A stretch of 64,000 nt of DNA, taken from M3007 sp037445225. Its GTDB lineage: Bacteria > Bacteroidota > Bacteroidia > Chitinophagales > Saprospiraceae. How positions within the stretch are numbered: the stretch's first letter is position 1; the number at the start of each line of letters is the position of its first letter. The DNA lies in contig JBBIKW010000002.1 in NCBI GenBank assembly GCA_037445225.1, positions 124,001-188,000 of the forward strand. The letters are read 5' to 3'. Of the stretch, positions 7,970-16,663 are shown piece by piece. Both the position numbers and the translations under genes were made by a program. The notes beneath the pieces are model-generated. The model did not search any database and was not told the DNA's origin. It saw only the letters and a list, made by a program, of their open reading frames with translations.

Positions 7970-9313
7970 ATGCTCCACGCTATTTCACCCATAGACGGCC
8001 GATATGCGCAGGCAACCCGCGAGCTAGTGGACTATTTCAGCGAATACGCCCTTATTCGCTACCGGGTATTTGTGGAAATTCAGTACTTTATAGCGCTCTG
8101 CCAATATGGGCTGCCTCAGTTGGCCAACTTCGACGAAGCTAAGATCGACGAGTTAAACGCCGTCTTCGAGCGCTTTAGCATAGCGGATGCCGAGTATATC
8201 AAGACCATCGAGCGGACGACCAACCACGACGTGAAAGCCGTGGAGTATTTCCTCAAAGAGCGCTTCGATGCCTTAGAGTTGGGGGCTTTCCGCGAGTTTG
8301 TCCACTTTGGGCTGACTTCGCAGGACATCAACAATACGGCTATTCCTTTGCTTTTCAAGGCAGCTCTGAGGGACGTGTATTATCCGCTGCTGCAGCGCGT
8401 GTGCGACCAGCTCCACCATTTGGCCCGCGAATGGGCACACGTGCCGATGTTGGCGCGCACCCATGGGCAGCCGGCTTCTCCTACGCTCCTGGGCAAAGAA
8501 GTGGCCGTGTTTGTCATCCGCGTGGAGGAGCAGGTGCGGCAGCTGAAAGCTATACCTCATCGCGCCAAGTTCGGCGGCGCTACCGGCAACTTCAACGCTC
8601 ACTTCGCCGCCTATCCCGACTACGACTGGCACCGCTTTGGCGACGAGTTTGTCGCCGAATTTCTCGGTTTGGAACGCTCAAATCCCACCACTCAGATCGA
8701 ACACTACGACTGTCTGGCTGCCCAATGCCACGCCCTTAGCCGCATCAATACCGTCTTGATCGACCTGTGTCGCGACATGTGGATGTACATTTCGATGGAA
8801 TACTTTCGGCAAAAAACGGTCAAGGAGGAGGTCGGTTCCTCGGCTATGCCGCACAAGGTGAACCCCATCGACTTCGAAAATGCGGAGGGCAACTTAGGGG
8901 TGGCTAACGCGCTGTTCCTGCATTTGGCGGAGAAGCTCCCCATCAGCCGCTTGCAGCGCGACTTGACAGACAGCACGGTGCTGCGCAACCTCGGTGTGCC
9001 GATGGCGCACACGGTTGTCGCGTTGAAAGCGCTTCTGAGAGGTCTGGGCAAGATCGTGCTCAACGAGGGCAAGTTATACGATGATCTAGAGGAGCATTGG
9101 ACTGTCATCGCAGAAGGCATCCAAGCCATCTTGCGGCGCGAAGGCTATCCGCGTCCTTACGAAGCACTAAAGGAACTTACTCGGGGACGCACTGCGGTTA
9201 GCTGTGCCGACCTGCACGCGTTCATACGGCGTTTAGATATTTCCGAGGAAGTTAAGGAAGAGCTGCTTCGACTGACGCCGCACAATTACACGGGGCAATG
9301 GCGACTGGTCTGA
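7970..9313 (+). CDS. purB: Adenylosuccinate lyase
   Basis: This 447-residue fumarase/aspartase-superfamily lyase acts twice in purine synthesis, releasing fumarate from SAICAR and from adenylosuccinate. It begins with LHAISPIDGRYAQ, typical of the longer (E. coli-like) PurB group. TSQDINNTA forms an active-site strand, and the flexible signature loop GSSAMPHKVNPIDFEN carries the catalytic Ser. The length is normal. It stands 48 bases after the nucleotidyltransferase on the same strand. Confidence 0.96.
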   Translation: MLHAISPIDGRYAQATRELVDYFSEYALIRYRVFVEIQYFIALCQYGLPQLANFDEAKIDELNAVFERFSIADAEYIKTIERTTNHDVKAVEYFLKERFDALELGAFREFVHFGLTSQDINNTAIPLLFKAALRDVYYPLLQRVCDQLHHLAREWAHVPMLARTHGQPASPTLLGKEVAVFVIRVEEQVRQLKAIPHRAKFGGATGNFNAHFAAYPDYDWHRFGDEFVAEFLGLERSNPTTQIEHYDCLAAQCHALSRINTVLIDLCRDMWMYISMEYFRQKTVKEEVGSSAMPHKVNPIDFENAEGNLGVANALFLHLAEKLPISRLQRDLTDSTVLRNLGVPMAHTVVALKALLRGLGKIVLNEGKLYDDLEEHWTVIAEGIQAILRREGYPRPYEALKELTRGRTAVSCADLHAFIRRLDISEEVKEELLRLTPHNYTGQWRLV

Positions 9314-9375
9314 GAGCCGGAGGGAAAACGCAGCGGTAGAGGCAAACTACCGAGTTTTTGTCGACTTTTGTATCC

Positions 9376-10887
9376 ATGCAAGTGCTTGTACTTACAAGGT
9401 GTCGCCGGTGTAGGGAGCGGCTCTTTCTCCTAAACAGTTTGCGCAGGTGCGCCCAGATAGGGGCAGTTGTTCTCGCTGTAGGGGTGGAGAAGGGCGCTCA
9501 AGTGCACGCCCAGACCTACCCGGTTGGAACGCGAACCATCACGTATCAAGACCCAGCGCGCAACAACCGAAATATTCCTACCTATTTATATTATCCCGCT
9601 GTTGCGACGGGAAGCAACCAGCCGGTAGCCAGCGGTCAATTCCCCGTTGTCGTCATCGGGCACGGCTTTACGATGAATTATGCCCCCTATGTTTTTTGGG
9701 GAAATGTCCTAGCTCAGGCCGGCTATATAACAGCCATTCCCAACACAGAGACGGGCTTTTCGCCCAGCCATGCGGCTTTGGCAGCAGACATGGCCTTCTT
9801 GGTGGCGAAGCTGTATGCCGAAAACAACAACAGCTCTTCTCCTTTTTACCAACATGTACAGCAGGATGCTTGCATCATGGGGCATTCGATGGGAGGCGGA
9901 TGCACGTATCTGGCCGCTCAAAACAACAGCAACGTATCGGCCACGATCACTTTTGCTGCGGCAGAAACCAATCCCTCTGCTATTGCCGCGGCGGCTAATG
10001 TCGCCTGCCCCAGCTTGGTCTTCAGCGGATCGGAGGATTGCGTCACACTTCCGGCGCAGCACCAAGTGCCCATGTATGAGGCTTTGCCCGACTGTAAGGC
10101 CTATGTGTCGCTTGTCGGCGGCGGGCACTGCAACTTTGCGACTTACAACTTTAATTGTGCGCTTGGGGAATTTACCTGCAATCCTGGTGGGCCCAGCATG
10201 CCTGCCGACACTCAGCGAGCCATAACCATCGCTTTCGTGCGTCCGTGGTTAGACCGCTTTTTGAAAAACGACTACGCCGCCGGTCCGCTGTTCACAGAGC
10301 GTTTTGCCCAGTACGAGAGTGCTGGAAAAATTACGGGCGCTATTGCTTGTGCGCCATTGCCCATCGAGTTGGTCGCCTTTCGCCTGCGGAAGCCTCGAAG
10401 AGGCGTCATTCGACTGGAGTGGCAAACCGGCTGGGAACATGGTGCGCATCGCTTCGTTGTAGAAAGAAGCCCCGATGGCATAGATTTTACTCCCCTTGGG
10501 TACCAATTTGCCCAAAATGCGCCAACGCAGTACGCCTATGAAGACGAGCAACCCTTACAGGGCAATAACTTTTATCGACTGCGATGGGAAGAACACGATG
10601 GCAATGCGAGCTATTCACCTGTGCTGAGCGAGTACTTGGGCGGTTCTGGCCGGCACCTTTCGGTAGATTTGGAGGGTCGCGCCCTAATCCTACAGGCAGA
10701 GGCTGAGGCCGATATAAGCGCGGGGGCTTTGTACGACGTTGCGGGGCGTTTAATCTGTACTATCGATTGGCGCACCTATAGTATGTACTATTTGGGAGCG
10801 CTTCCCGCTCTCCCGGCAGGCTTTTATTGGTTGAAACTCTCCATCGGCAGGAATGTCGACGTCATACCTCTCTTCCTTCCGCGATAA
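9376..10887 (+). CDS. Secreted alpha/beta hydrolase with a type IX-like C-terminal domain
   Basis: This is a 503-residue exported hydrolase. After a long basic n-region, a hydrophobic segment (IGAVVLAVGV) and a VHA/Q site suggest signal-peptidase cleavage near residue 45. The hydrolase domain (about 50-310) resembles chlorophyllase/dienelactone-hydrolase or cutinase-like esterases: VVVIGHGFTMNY forms the oxyanion region, S171 in GHSMGGG is the nucleophile, SGSEDCV and GGGHCNF supply the Asp and His. Residues about 330-420 (FVVERSPDGIDFTPLGYQ) form a fibronectin-like module common before T9SS tails. The last 80 residues end in a beta-sandwich pattern (ALYDVAGRLI, LPAGFYWLKL) like a T9SS type A sorting domain. 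ATG 9376 is preferred over the in-frame TTG upstream. Substrate unknown. Confidence 0.8.
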   Translation: MQVLVLTRCRRCRERLFLLNSLRRCAQIGAVVLAVGVEKGAQVHAQTYPVGTRTITYQDPARNNRNIPTYLYYPAVATGSNQPVASGQFPVVVIGHGFTMNYAPYVFWGNVLAQAGYITAIPNTETGFSPSHAALAADMAFLVAKLYAENNNSSSPFYQHVQQDACIMGHSMGGGCTYLAAQNNSNVSATITFAAAETNPSAIAAAANVACPSLVFSGSEDCVTLPAQHQVPMYEALPDCKAYVSLVGGGHCNFATYNFNCALGEFTCNPGGPSMPADTQRAITIAFVRPWLDRFLKNDYAAGPLFTERFAQYESAGKITGAIACAPLPIELVAFRLRKPRRGVIRLEWQTGWEHGAHRFVVERSPDGIDFTPLGYQFAQNAPTQYAYEDEQPLQGNNFYRLRWEEHDGNASYSPVLSEYLGGSGRHLSVDLEGRALILQAEAEADISAGALYDVAGRLICTIDWRTYSMYYLGALPALPAGFYWLKLSIGRNVDVIPLFLPR

Positions 10888-10905
10888 GCCCAGTTGTAGT
10901 CTGCC

Positions 10906-11514
10906 ATGCCCAAGATCTTGCTACTCTTTGCCCATCCAGCCTACGACCACTCGCGCGCTAATCGGTTTTTGTTGCAAAATTTGCCCAACGACCTCCGATT
11001 GACTTTTTGCGACCTGTACGAGCGCTATCCCGATTTTTATATCGACATCGACGAGGAGCAGGCCTTGCTCCGGGAGCACGACCTGATCGTGTGGCATCAC
11101 CCGCTGTATTGGTACAGCTGTCCGCCCTTGCTCAAGCAGTGGATCGACTTGGTGTTGGCCTTTGGATGGGCTTATGGTCCGGGCGGGAACATGCTCAAAA
11201 ACAAGCGCCTGCTGCAGGTGATTACCACAGGCGGCGGTCGCCATGTGTATCGGCGGGAAGGCGTCCATCGGCACACGCTGCGCCAGTTCTTGTTGCCTTT
11301 CGAGCAATCCGCCCGACTGTGTGGTATGGAGTATCTGCCGCCTTTCGTCGTATTTGGCACCCATCGACTGAGCGATGAAGCGCTGTTCGATGCGTCGATG
11401 TCGTACCACCAATTGCTGCGCCATTTATTGGACGACGAAGATGCCTCTTTTGCGCGGCACCTGCAGGCTTTCGAATACGCTAACGATGGCTTGCCCAAAC
11501 CCTTACATTCATAG
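10906..11514 (+). CDS. KefF/MdaB-like NAD(P)H quinone oxidoreductase (flavodoxin fold)
   Basis: This 202-residue FMN protein of the NQO1/KefF family reduces quinones or acts as a regulatory partner of KefB/KefC potassium efflux. Evidence: the opening ILLLFAHPAYDHSRANRFLL, the HDLIVWHHPLYWYSCPPLLK segment with WIDLVLAFGWAYGPGG, and the TTGGGRHVYRREGVHRHTLR loop near the flavin. The length fits KefF/KefG. No Kef antiporter lies beside it in this window, so the potassium-channel role is only a family-level possibility. The downstream DUF457 gene starts 18 bases later. Confidence 0.83.
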   Translation: MPKILLLFAHPAYDHSRANRFLLQNLPNDLRLTFCDLYERYPDFYIDIDEEQALLREHDLIVWHHPLYWYSCPPLLKQWIDLVLAFGWAYGPGGNMLKNKRLLQVITTGGGRHVYRREGVHRHTLRQFLLPFEQSARLCGMEYLPPFVVFGTHRLSDEALFDASMSYHQLLRHLLDDEDASFARHLQAFEYANDGLPKPLHS

Positions 11515-11532
11515 AAGCGCGTACCTCTCGCC

Positions 11533-12060
11533 ATGCCGTCGATGTTTGGCCATGTGATTGCCTCTACAGCCTTAGGCTATGCTTTTTTCCCGAGGTATGC
11601 TCGGGGGCGGGGGCTGTTGTTGGCCGCTGCTTGTGCGATAGCACCCGATACCGACGTGTTGGCCTTCTCCTTTGGAGTCCCGTACGAAAGCGTTTGGGGA
11701 CACCGTGGCTGGACGCATTCGCTGCTCTTTGCCGGGCTTTTGGGCTGCGCGTTTGGGCTCTTAGGCTTTAAGTCTCCGATGGATAGGGGATGGGCAGCCC
11801 TATGGTTCTCCCTTTCAGCGGCGTCGCATCCGTTGTTGGATATGCTCACTACTGGTGGGCTGGGGTGCGCTCTTTGGTGGCCCTTTAGCGACGAGCGGCT
11901 GTTTTTCCCAGTGCGCGTCATCCGCGTTTCTCCAATTGGCGTGCAGGAATTTATAAGCGCTTGGGGCCTCAGGGTGCTGCTGAGCGAGGGGTTTTGGATC
12001 GGTCTACCGAGTGCCGTGTTAGTGTCGGTGTGTTGGTGGCTGCGCCAAAACGAGAAATGA
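11533..12060 (+). CDS. YdjM-like membrane-bound metal-dependent hydrolase (DUF457)
   Basis: This 175-residue integral membrane protein has four to five hydrophobic segments. It carries the motifs of the DUF457/YdjM family: HVIASTALGY at the start, ACAIAPDTDV with its Asp pair, GHRGWTHSLLF, and ASHPLLDMLTTGG. The conserved His/Asp residues face the membrane surface and are assumed to bind metal. The family's substrate is not known; YdjM is SOS-induced in E. coli. ATG 11542 (MFGHV) could be the true start. The stop overlaps the next start (ATGA), so the two are translationally coupled. Confidence 0.75.
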   Translation: MPSMFGHVIASTALGYAFFPRYARGRGLLLAAACAIAPDTDVLAFSFGVPYESVWGHRGWTHSLLFAGLLGCAFGLLGFKSPMDRGWAALWFSLSAASHPLLDMLTTGGLGCALWWPFSDERLFFPVRVIRVSPIGVQEFISAWGLRVLLSEGFWIGLPSAVLVSVCWWLRQNEK

Positions 12061-13106
12061 AGCTGCAACAAAACGAGCTCTATCTTGGTCGACTCATGCG
12101 CGAGAGCATCTTTCGAATAACCGCCCTGTGGGCCTTTTCCGAATGTGCCTTAGGCGGGCTCATGCACGCCTTCAAGCTGCCTTTTACAGGTATTTTTGTT
12201 GGCGGCTTTGCCGTATTGTGCGTGGGCCTGTTGGCGCAGATGGAGCGGCCGGCGGGAGCGCAGATCTTGCGCGCTACCATGCTGGTCATGTTGGTCAAGG
12301 CCGTCGTCAGCCCACATTCTCCTCCTCAGGCCTATGCGGCCGTGGGCTTTCAAGGGTTCTTGGGGGCCTTGCTTTTAGGATATGTTCGACCTAACACGAT
12401 AGTAGCTGTCCTTTACGGCGCGTTAGCCATAGCTGAGTCGGCAGTACAAAAGTTGCTCATGCTGTATCTTTTCTTCGGCACGTCTTTGGTCGAAGCGGTG
12501 GACTTGTTTGTAGTCGACGTGCTCAAAAAGTTAGGTCTGCGCACCGATATCTCTTGGGCTTGGTTCATCGCGGCGCTGTATGTGGGGGTATACACCCTTT
12601 GGGGAGCTTTCTTAGGGTATTGGATACCGCGTATGCCGCTTCTGTTAAAGGCGCGAGCTGAGCAATATGCTGATTTGGATGATACGGCCGTTTCGCTCGA
12701 ACTGGCAGGAAGGCGCCCACCTTTTTGGCGGAAGATAGCTGCCCTAATGGGCATTCTTCTCTTTGTAGGCGGCACTTTCCTGTTGACGAGTGCTGAACGG
12801 GGAGCGGGCATCCAGAAGGCGATATACGCCGTATTGCGCACCGCAGCCGTCCTTTTGACCTGGCTTTTTCTCGTGCGCCCAGTGTTGCAAAGCCTCATCC
12901 AGCGGTGGGCCCGAAAAAAGAGGAAGCAAGAAGAGGGTACCTTGCAGTCGCTCTTAGAGGACATTCCGCTCTGGCGCCAAAAGGCTACCCAACTCTTTGT
13001 GGCCGTAAGCCAAAAATATCGAGGTGCACGCCGATGGGTGGAGTTTGCCTTAGCCTTATTGGCTGTCGCTTTATACCCCGCTTCGGTTAGTGTTCGTGAC
13101 CGATGA
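12057..13106 (+). CDS. Polytopic membrane protein, unknown function
   Basis: This 349-residue protein has about eight to nine predicted membrane spans: for example near residues 15-36, 44-62, 68-85, 95-112, 118-145, 170-195, 235-255, 265-290 and 330-345. The amphipathic cytosolic stretch after residue 290 (RWARKKRKQEEG) is strongly basic. The first six spans are spaced like an ECF-transporter S component or a small permease, but I find no diagnostic motif. The start is the ATG overlapping the DUF457 stop; a longer in-frame reading would lie inside that gene. Its 3' end overlaps the convergent ferredoxin gene by 20 bases. Confidence 0.65.
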   Translation: MKLQQNELYLGRLMRESIFRITALWAFSECALGGLMHAFKLPFTGIFVGGFAVLCVGLLAQMERPAGAQILRATMLVMLVKAVVSPHSPPQAYAAVGFQGFLGALLLGYVRPNTIVAVLYGALAIAESAVQKLLMLYLFFGTSLVEAVDLFVVDVLKKLGLRTDISWAWFIAALYVGVYTLWGAFLGYWIPRMPLLLKARAEQYADLDDTAVSLELAGRRPPFWRKIAALMGILLFVGGTFLLTSAERGAGIQKAIYAVLRTAAVLLTWLFLVRPVLQSLIQRWARKKRKQEEGTLQSLLEDIPLWRQKATQLFVAVSQKYRGARRWVEFALALLAVALYPASVSVRDR

Positions 13107-13428
13107 TGCGGCGCTGGTCGGGTATCGTCACCACGATGCGCGCATCGTTGTCCAAAATGACGCATTGGCATCCCAGCCGGCTCTCCAATCGAGGGTTGAT
13201 GGCTCGATCAATAAAGTCCTCCTCCTTCTCCGAGATTTCTTCTAAAAATTCCTCTCCCTCTTCAATATAGACGTGACAAGTCGAGCAGGCACACACGCCG
13301 CCGCAGTTGTGGTTGAGGTGAATGTCGAAGTCTTCAGTAATTTCCAAAATCGACCGCCCTTCAAAATCTCCCGTTATTGTCTTTTCGGGGATCGATTTAT
13401 CTTCAAAGAGAAAACGTATCGTAGCCAC
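13087..13428 (-). CDS. fdx: 2Fe-2S ferredoxin (adrenodoxin type)
   Basis: This 113-residue electron carrier has the vertebrate/ISC-type ferredoxin layout: cluster ligands C42, C48, C51 and C87 in the spacing CX5CX2CX35C (NCGGVCACSTC, then LGCQC). The acidic patch EEGEEFLEEISEKEED after the cluster loop would bind partner proteins, as in adrenodoxin and Isc Fdx. The C-terminal RIVVTIPDQR strand is typical. It lies 72 bases downstream of fmt on the same strand, and its tail overlaps the convergent membrane-protein gene. No isc/suf genes are in view. Confidence 0.93.
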   Translation of the reverse strand: MATIRFLFEDKSIPEKTITGDFEGRSILEITEDFDIHLNHNCGGVCACSTCHVYIEEGEEFLEEISEKEEDFIDRAINPRLESRLGCQCVILDNDARIVVTIPDQRRIIGHEH

Positions 13429-13500
13429 AGCTATTAGTAGAATGCTTCAGGTGAAATCGGGTGCGATATTGCGCACAAAACAAATGAGTAAGGAAAGGGT

Positions 13501-14424
13501 TTAGCCCAAGACTTCGCCTTGTAGGCGGGAGCCGTAGCCGTTTCGGAAATCTATTCCCGACATTGGGCGCTTTCCTTCCAATTGCACCTCAACGAGCTGT
13601 ACGTGTCCGTCGAGTGTGCTTACCCATACGCCCTCTTCAGGCAGCACGACATGGCCGGGCGGCAGGGTAGGAGGGGCGTCCACTTTGAGCGTGCGCAGGA
13701 TTTTGAGCGTTTTCCCTTTAAAAATGGTCCATGCGCCTGGGTTCGGGCTTAGTCCGCGGACGAAGTTGTGCACTTGGGCAGTGGGCAGGTCGAAGCGCAG
13801 GCGGCAGTTTGGAGTAAAGATTTTAGGAGCATGAGAGGCTTGTGCGTGTGCCTGCGGCTGCGGTACGGCTTTGCCCTGCTCCAAAGCTTGGACGGTGCGC
13901 AACACCAGCTGAGCGCCGATGTGCATCAGGCGGTCTTGCAGTTCGCCAGCCGTTTCGTTTTCGCCGATAGAGACGCGCTCCTGAAAGAGGATGTCGCCGG
14001 TATCGATTTCGTGGCGGAGCAGGAAGGTGGTGAGGCCGGTCTGTGTCTCTCCGTTGATGATAGCCCACTGAATGGGCGCTGCTCCTCGGTACTTGGGCAG
14101 AAGCGAGGCGTGCAGGTTGAGTGTCCCTAATGGCGGCATAGCCCACACGACTTCTGGCAGCATGCGAAAGGCGACTACCACTTGGAGGTCGGCCTTACAT
14201 TGGCGAAGGGTCTCTAAAAAAACGGGGGCTTTCAGTCTGTCCGGCTGAAGCACCGGCAACTGCCGCTGGAGGGCAAAGGCTTTTACGGCTGACTGTTGTA
14301 TGCCTAAGCGTCCGCCGGGCTTGTCGGGTGCGGTGACTACCGCAGGAATGTCGTAGCCGTTTTCCAACAGTATTTGCAGCGAGGGCACCGCAAATGCTGG
14401 TGTGCCCATGAACACGATGCGCAT
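13501..14424 (-). CDS. fmt: Methionyl-tRNA formyltransferase
   Basis: This 307-residue enzyme transfers a formyl group from 10-formyl-THF to initiator Met-tRNA. MRIVFMGTPAFAVPSL is the family N-terminus. The catalytic core carries the LNLHASLLPKYRGAAPIQWA segment with the Asn-His-Ser triad, and GETQTGLTTFLLRHEIDTGD. The C-terminal OB-like domain (about 205-307) follows the linker. An in-frame ATG 12 bases upstream (MFAR) is equally usable. It is divergent from galM, whose promoter occupies the gap, and convergent with no gene: fdx follows it. Confidence 0.95.
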   Translation of the reverse strand: MRIVFMGTPAFAVPSLQILLENGYDIPAVVTAPDKPGGRLGIQQSAVKAFALQRQLPVLQPDRLKAPVFLETLRQCKADLQVVVAFRMLPEVVWAMPPLGTLNLHASLLPKYRGAAPIQWAIINGETQTGLTTFLLRHEIDTGDILFQERVSIGENETAGELQDRLMHIGAQLVLRTVQALEQGKAVPQPQAHAQASHAPKIFTPNCRLRFDLPTAQVHNFVRGLSPNPGAWTIFKGKTLKILRTLKVDAPPTLPPGHVVLPEEGVWVSTLDGHVQLVEVQLEGKRPMSGIDFRNGYGSRLQGEVLG

Positions 14425-14462
14425 GCGGGCAAACATAGGGAGAATTTGCCCAATGGGCCGCT

Positions 14463-14470
14463 ACCTTTGT
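14463..14470 (+). promoter_or_regulatory. -7 element of the galM promoter
   Basis: TACCTTTG matches TAnnTTTG, about 40 bases before the galM ATG. It shows that the galM start lies downstream of the in-frame ATGs near 14402-14420, which fall inside fmt. The flanking 17 bases are identical to the promoter at 6884-6900. No good -33 TTG is present at the expected distance. Confidence 0.55.
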
Positions 14471-14509
14471 GGGCAGAGGTATACGCAAGACCTCGACATC
14501 ACTTCGCCT

Positions 14510-15442
14510 ATGTTTGAACTTCGCACAGAGGCTTTTGGTCGCTTTCAACAGTACCATTTTTTTCATCCTCGTCAGGGGCACGGCTTTAGCGTAGTACCCG
14601 GCTGTGGGGCTACACTTCTTCGCTTGCGCTGCAAAGAGGTGGAGTTGCTCGACGGTTACGCCTCTCCGGAGGCTTTAGAGATGGGGCAAGGCGCCAAAAG
14701 TGCCTTGTTGTTTCCATTCCCCAATCGGCTGCGCGATGGAAGCTACCGGTGGTTGGGCAAAGCGTATCGTTTCCCTATCGACGAACCGACCACGCAAACG
14801 GCTATCCACGGATTTGCCTATCGCGAGCCCTTTGTCGTTGCGCGCATCGAACTCACAAAAGAGCACGCAGAGATCACTTGTCTCCTCGACTACGATGGCC
14901 ATTGCGCAGGATACCCTTTTCCGGTAACCATAGAGGTGACGTATAGCTTGACCGACCGAGGTCTTTTCGGATGGAGCGCTTGGATCAAGAACCGCCACAC
15001 CGAACCCATCCCGGTGGGGCTCGGCTGGCATCCGTACTTTCGCGTGGCGGAACGGGTAGATGCGTGTGTGCTCCGCTGCCCCCCATGCGAACGCGAGCTC
15101 TTAGATGAACGCCAACTGCCTTTGCTCAAGCGCGAGGCGTTTACCGACTTCGAGCGCCCGCATCCCATAGGTTCCCGGGTGTTTGACGACTGCTTTCGAC
15201 TACCAGCAACGGCAACCCTTTGCGACATCCATCTAAAAGGAGACCATTCCGCCGTAAGGCTCTCTTTCAGCCGCTCGCTGTTTCCTTTCTTTCAATTGTT
15301 CACTCCGCCCGACCGACGCAGCATAGCTGTCGAGCCGATGAGCTGCCTCATTAATGCCTTTGAGAACGGCGAAGGGCTGCGCGAGCTGGCTCCCGGCAGC
15401 GACTGGTCGGCGGCCCTTGTCGTTCAATGCGAAGCACTGTAG
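14510..15442 (+). CDS. galM: Aldose 1-epimerase family protein
   Basis: This 310-residue galactose-mutarotase-fold enzyme interconverts alpha and beta anomers of free or phosphorylated sugars. The fold markers are ALLFPFPNRLRDGSY with the substrate Arg, AIHGFAYREPF with the first catalytic His, VGLGWHPYFRV with the second His, and DDCFRL. It is close to the GalM/YeaD superfamily; the substrate (glucose/galactose versus glucose-6-phosphate) is not settled. The start ATG (MFELRTEAFG) follows the promoter by 40 bases. hemW starts 3 bases after the stop. Confidence 0.88.
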   Translation: MFELRTEAFGRFQQYHFFHPRQGHGFSVVPGCGATLLRLRCKEVELLDGYASPEALEMGQGAKSALLFPFPNRLRDGSYRWLGKAYRFPIDEPTTQTAIHGFAYREPFVVARIELTKEHAEITCLLDYDGHCAGYPFPVTIEVTYSLTDRGLFGWSAWIKNRHTEPIPVGLGWHPYFRVAERVDACVLRCPPCERELLDERQLPLLKREAFTDFERPHPIGSRVFDDCFRLPATATLCDIHLKGDHSAVRLSFSRSLFPFFQLFTPPDRRSIAVEPMSCLINAFENGEGLRELAPGSDWSAALVVQCEAL

Positions 15443-15445
15443 GTT

Positions 15446-16576
15446 ATGGCCGGACTGTACGTGCACATACCGTTCTGTAAACAGGCGTGCCACTACTGCA
15501 ACTTTTACTTTTCTACTTCCTCGCACCAAAAAGCCGACCTCCTTCAGGCTCTCCATCGCGAAATGGCCTTGCAACGCGACTATCTGGAAGGGGCGCGCTT
15601 AGCGTCTATCTACTTAGGTGGAGGGACGCCTTCCTTGTTGGAAACAGATGAGCTGACGGCTCTCTTCGATCGCATCTACAGCCTCTTTGATGTGACATCC
15701 GATGCCGAAATCACCATTGAAGCTAATCCGGACGACCTGACGGCAACTCGTCTGCGCCAATGGCGCCGGCAAACACCCGTCAACCGCTTGAGTATCGGCA
15801 TCCAGTCTTTCTTCGACGAAGATCTGCAATGGATGAACCGGGCGCACAACGCCCGACAAGCATTGCGATGCATACCCGAAGCCCAAGACATAGGCTTTGA
15901 AAACCTGACGATCGACCTCATCTACGGTCTGCCGGAAGGGCCTGAGGAGCGCTGGATCGAAAACGTTCGTTTGGCATTGTCCTTCGACGTACCCCATTTG
16001 TCTTGTTATTGCCTAACGGTAGAAGAAGGCACGGCCCTGGCCCATTTTGTGCGTCGCGGCAGAACCTCACCGGTAGACGAGGAGAAGGCGGCTCGGCAGC
16101 TGGAATACCTCATGGATGAAACCGCAAGATACGGCTATGTCCACTATGAAATCTCCAACTTCGCTCGGCCGGGGCATTACGCCGTTCACAACAGCAATTA
16201 CTGGTTGGGTGTCCCTTATCTCGGCATAGGCCCTTCGGCGCACTCGTACAACGGCACGAGCCGGCAGTGGAACATTGCTAATAATGCCTTGTATATCAAA
16301 GCTATATCGGAAGGACGAGTGCCTTTTGAACGCGAGGAACTTACTGCGGCTCAGCGCTACAATGAGTACGTGATGACTCGCCTGCGCACTTATTGGGGCT
16401 GCCACCAGCGCGACATAGCAGCCTTCGGCGCGCCTTATGCCGACCATTTCCAAAAGGAAATAGCGCCTCTCTTGGAAAAGGGATGGGTAGAAATACAGGA
16501 AGACCGATACTGCCTGACGCGGTCAGGGAAACTCCTGGCCGACCACATCGCCGCAGGTCTCTTTTGGGTCTCTTAG
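15446..16576 (+). CDS. hemW: Radical SAM heme chaperone HemW
   Basis: This 376-residue radical-SAM protein is related to HemN. C11, C15 and C18 (CKQACHYCNF) ligate the 4Fe-4S cluster that cleaves S-adenosylmethionine. YLGGGTPSLL and EANPDDLT are SAM-binding strands, RLSIGIQSFFD continues the barrel, and HYEISNFARPG plus the C-terminal HemN_C domain complete the protein. Members with this length lack coproporphyrinogen oxidase activity and are now viewed as heme chaperones, which is the more likely role here. It is cotranscribed with galM by spacing. Confidence 0.92.
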   Translation: MAGLYVHIPFCKQACHYCNFYFSTSSHQKADLLQALHREMALQRDYLEGARLASIYLGGGTPSLLETDELTALFDRIYSLFDVTSDAEITIEANPDDLTATRLRQWRRQTPVNRLSIGIQSFFDEDLQWMNRAHNARQALRCIPEAQDIGFENLTIDLIYGLPEGPEERWIENVRLALSFDVPHLSCYCLTVEEGTALAHFVRRGRTSPVDEEKAARQLEYLMDETARYGYVHYEISNFARPGHYAVHNSNYWLGVPYLGIGPSAHSYNGTSRQWNIANNALYIKAISEGRVPFEREELTAAQRYNEYVMTRLRTYWGCHQRDIAAFGAPYADHFQKEIAPLLEKGWVEIQEDRYCLTRSGKLLADHIAAGLFWVS

Positions 16577-16591
16577 AAAATAGGCGCCAGG

Positions 16592-16621
16592 TTGCGACAA
16601 AATATCTCCGCTATATATTTG
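16592..16621 (+). promoter_or_regulatory. Promoter of mscL
   Basis: TTG at 16592-16594, a 19-base spacer and TATATTTG at 16614-16621 form a complete Bacteroidota promoter. Transcription would start about 16628, which excludes the longer mscL reading from 16592 and supports ATG 16664. Confidence 0.75.
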
Positions 16622-16663
16622 TTCCTGAAAACTTCTTTTCCAACATCAACAAAACGGAAGCTT

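Noticed and set aside
14402..14509. Longer galM reading from ATG 14402.
   Set aside because: It lies inside fmt and upstream of the TACCTTTG promoter; the family N-terminus begins at 14510.
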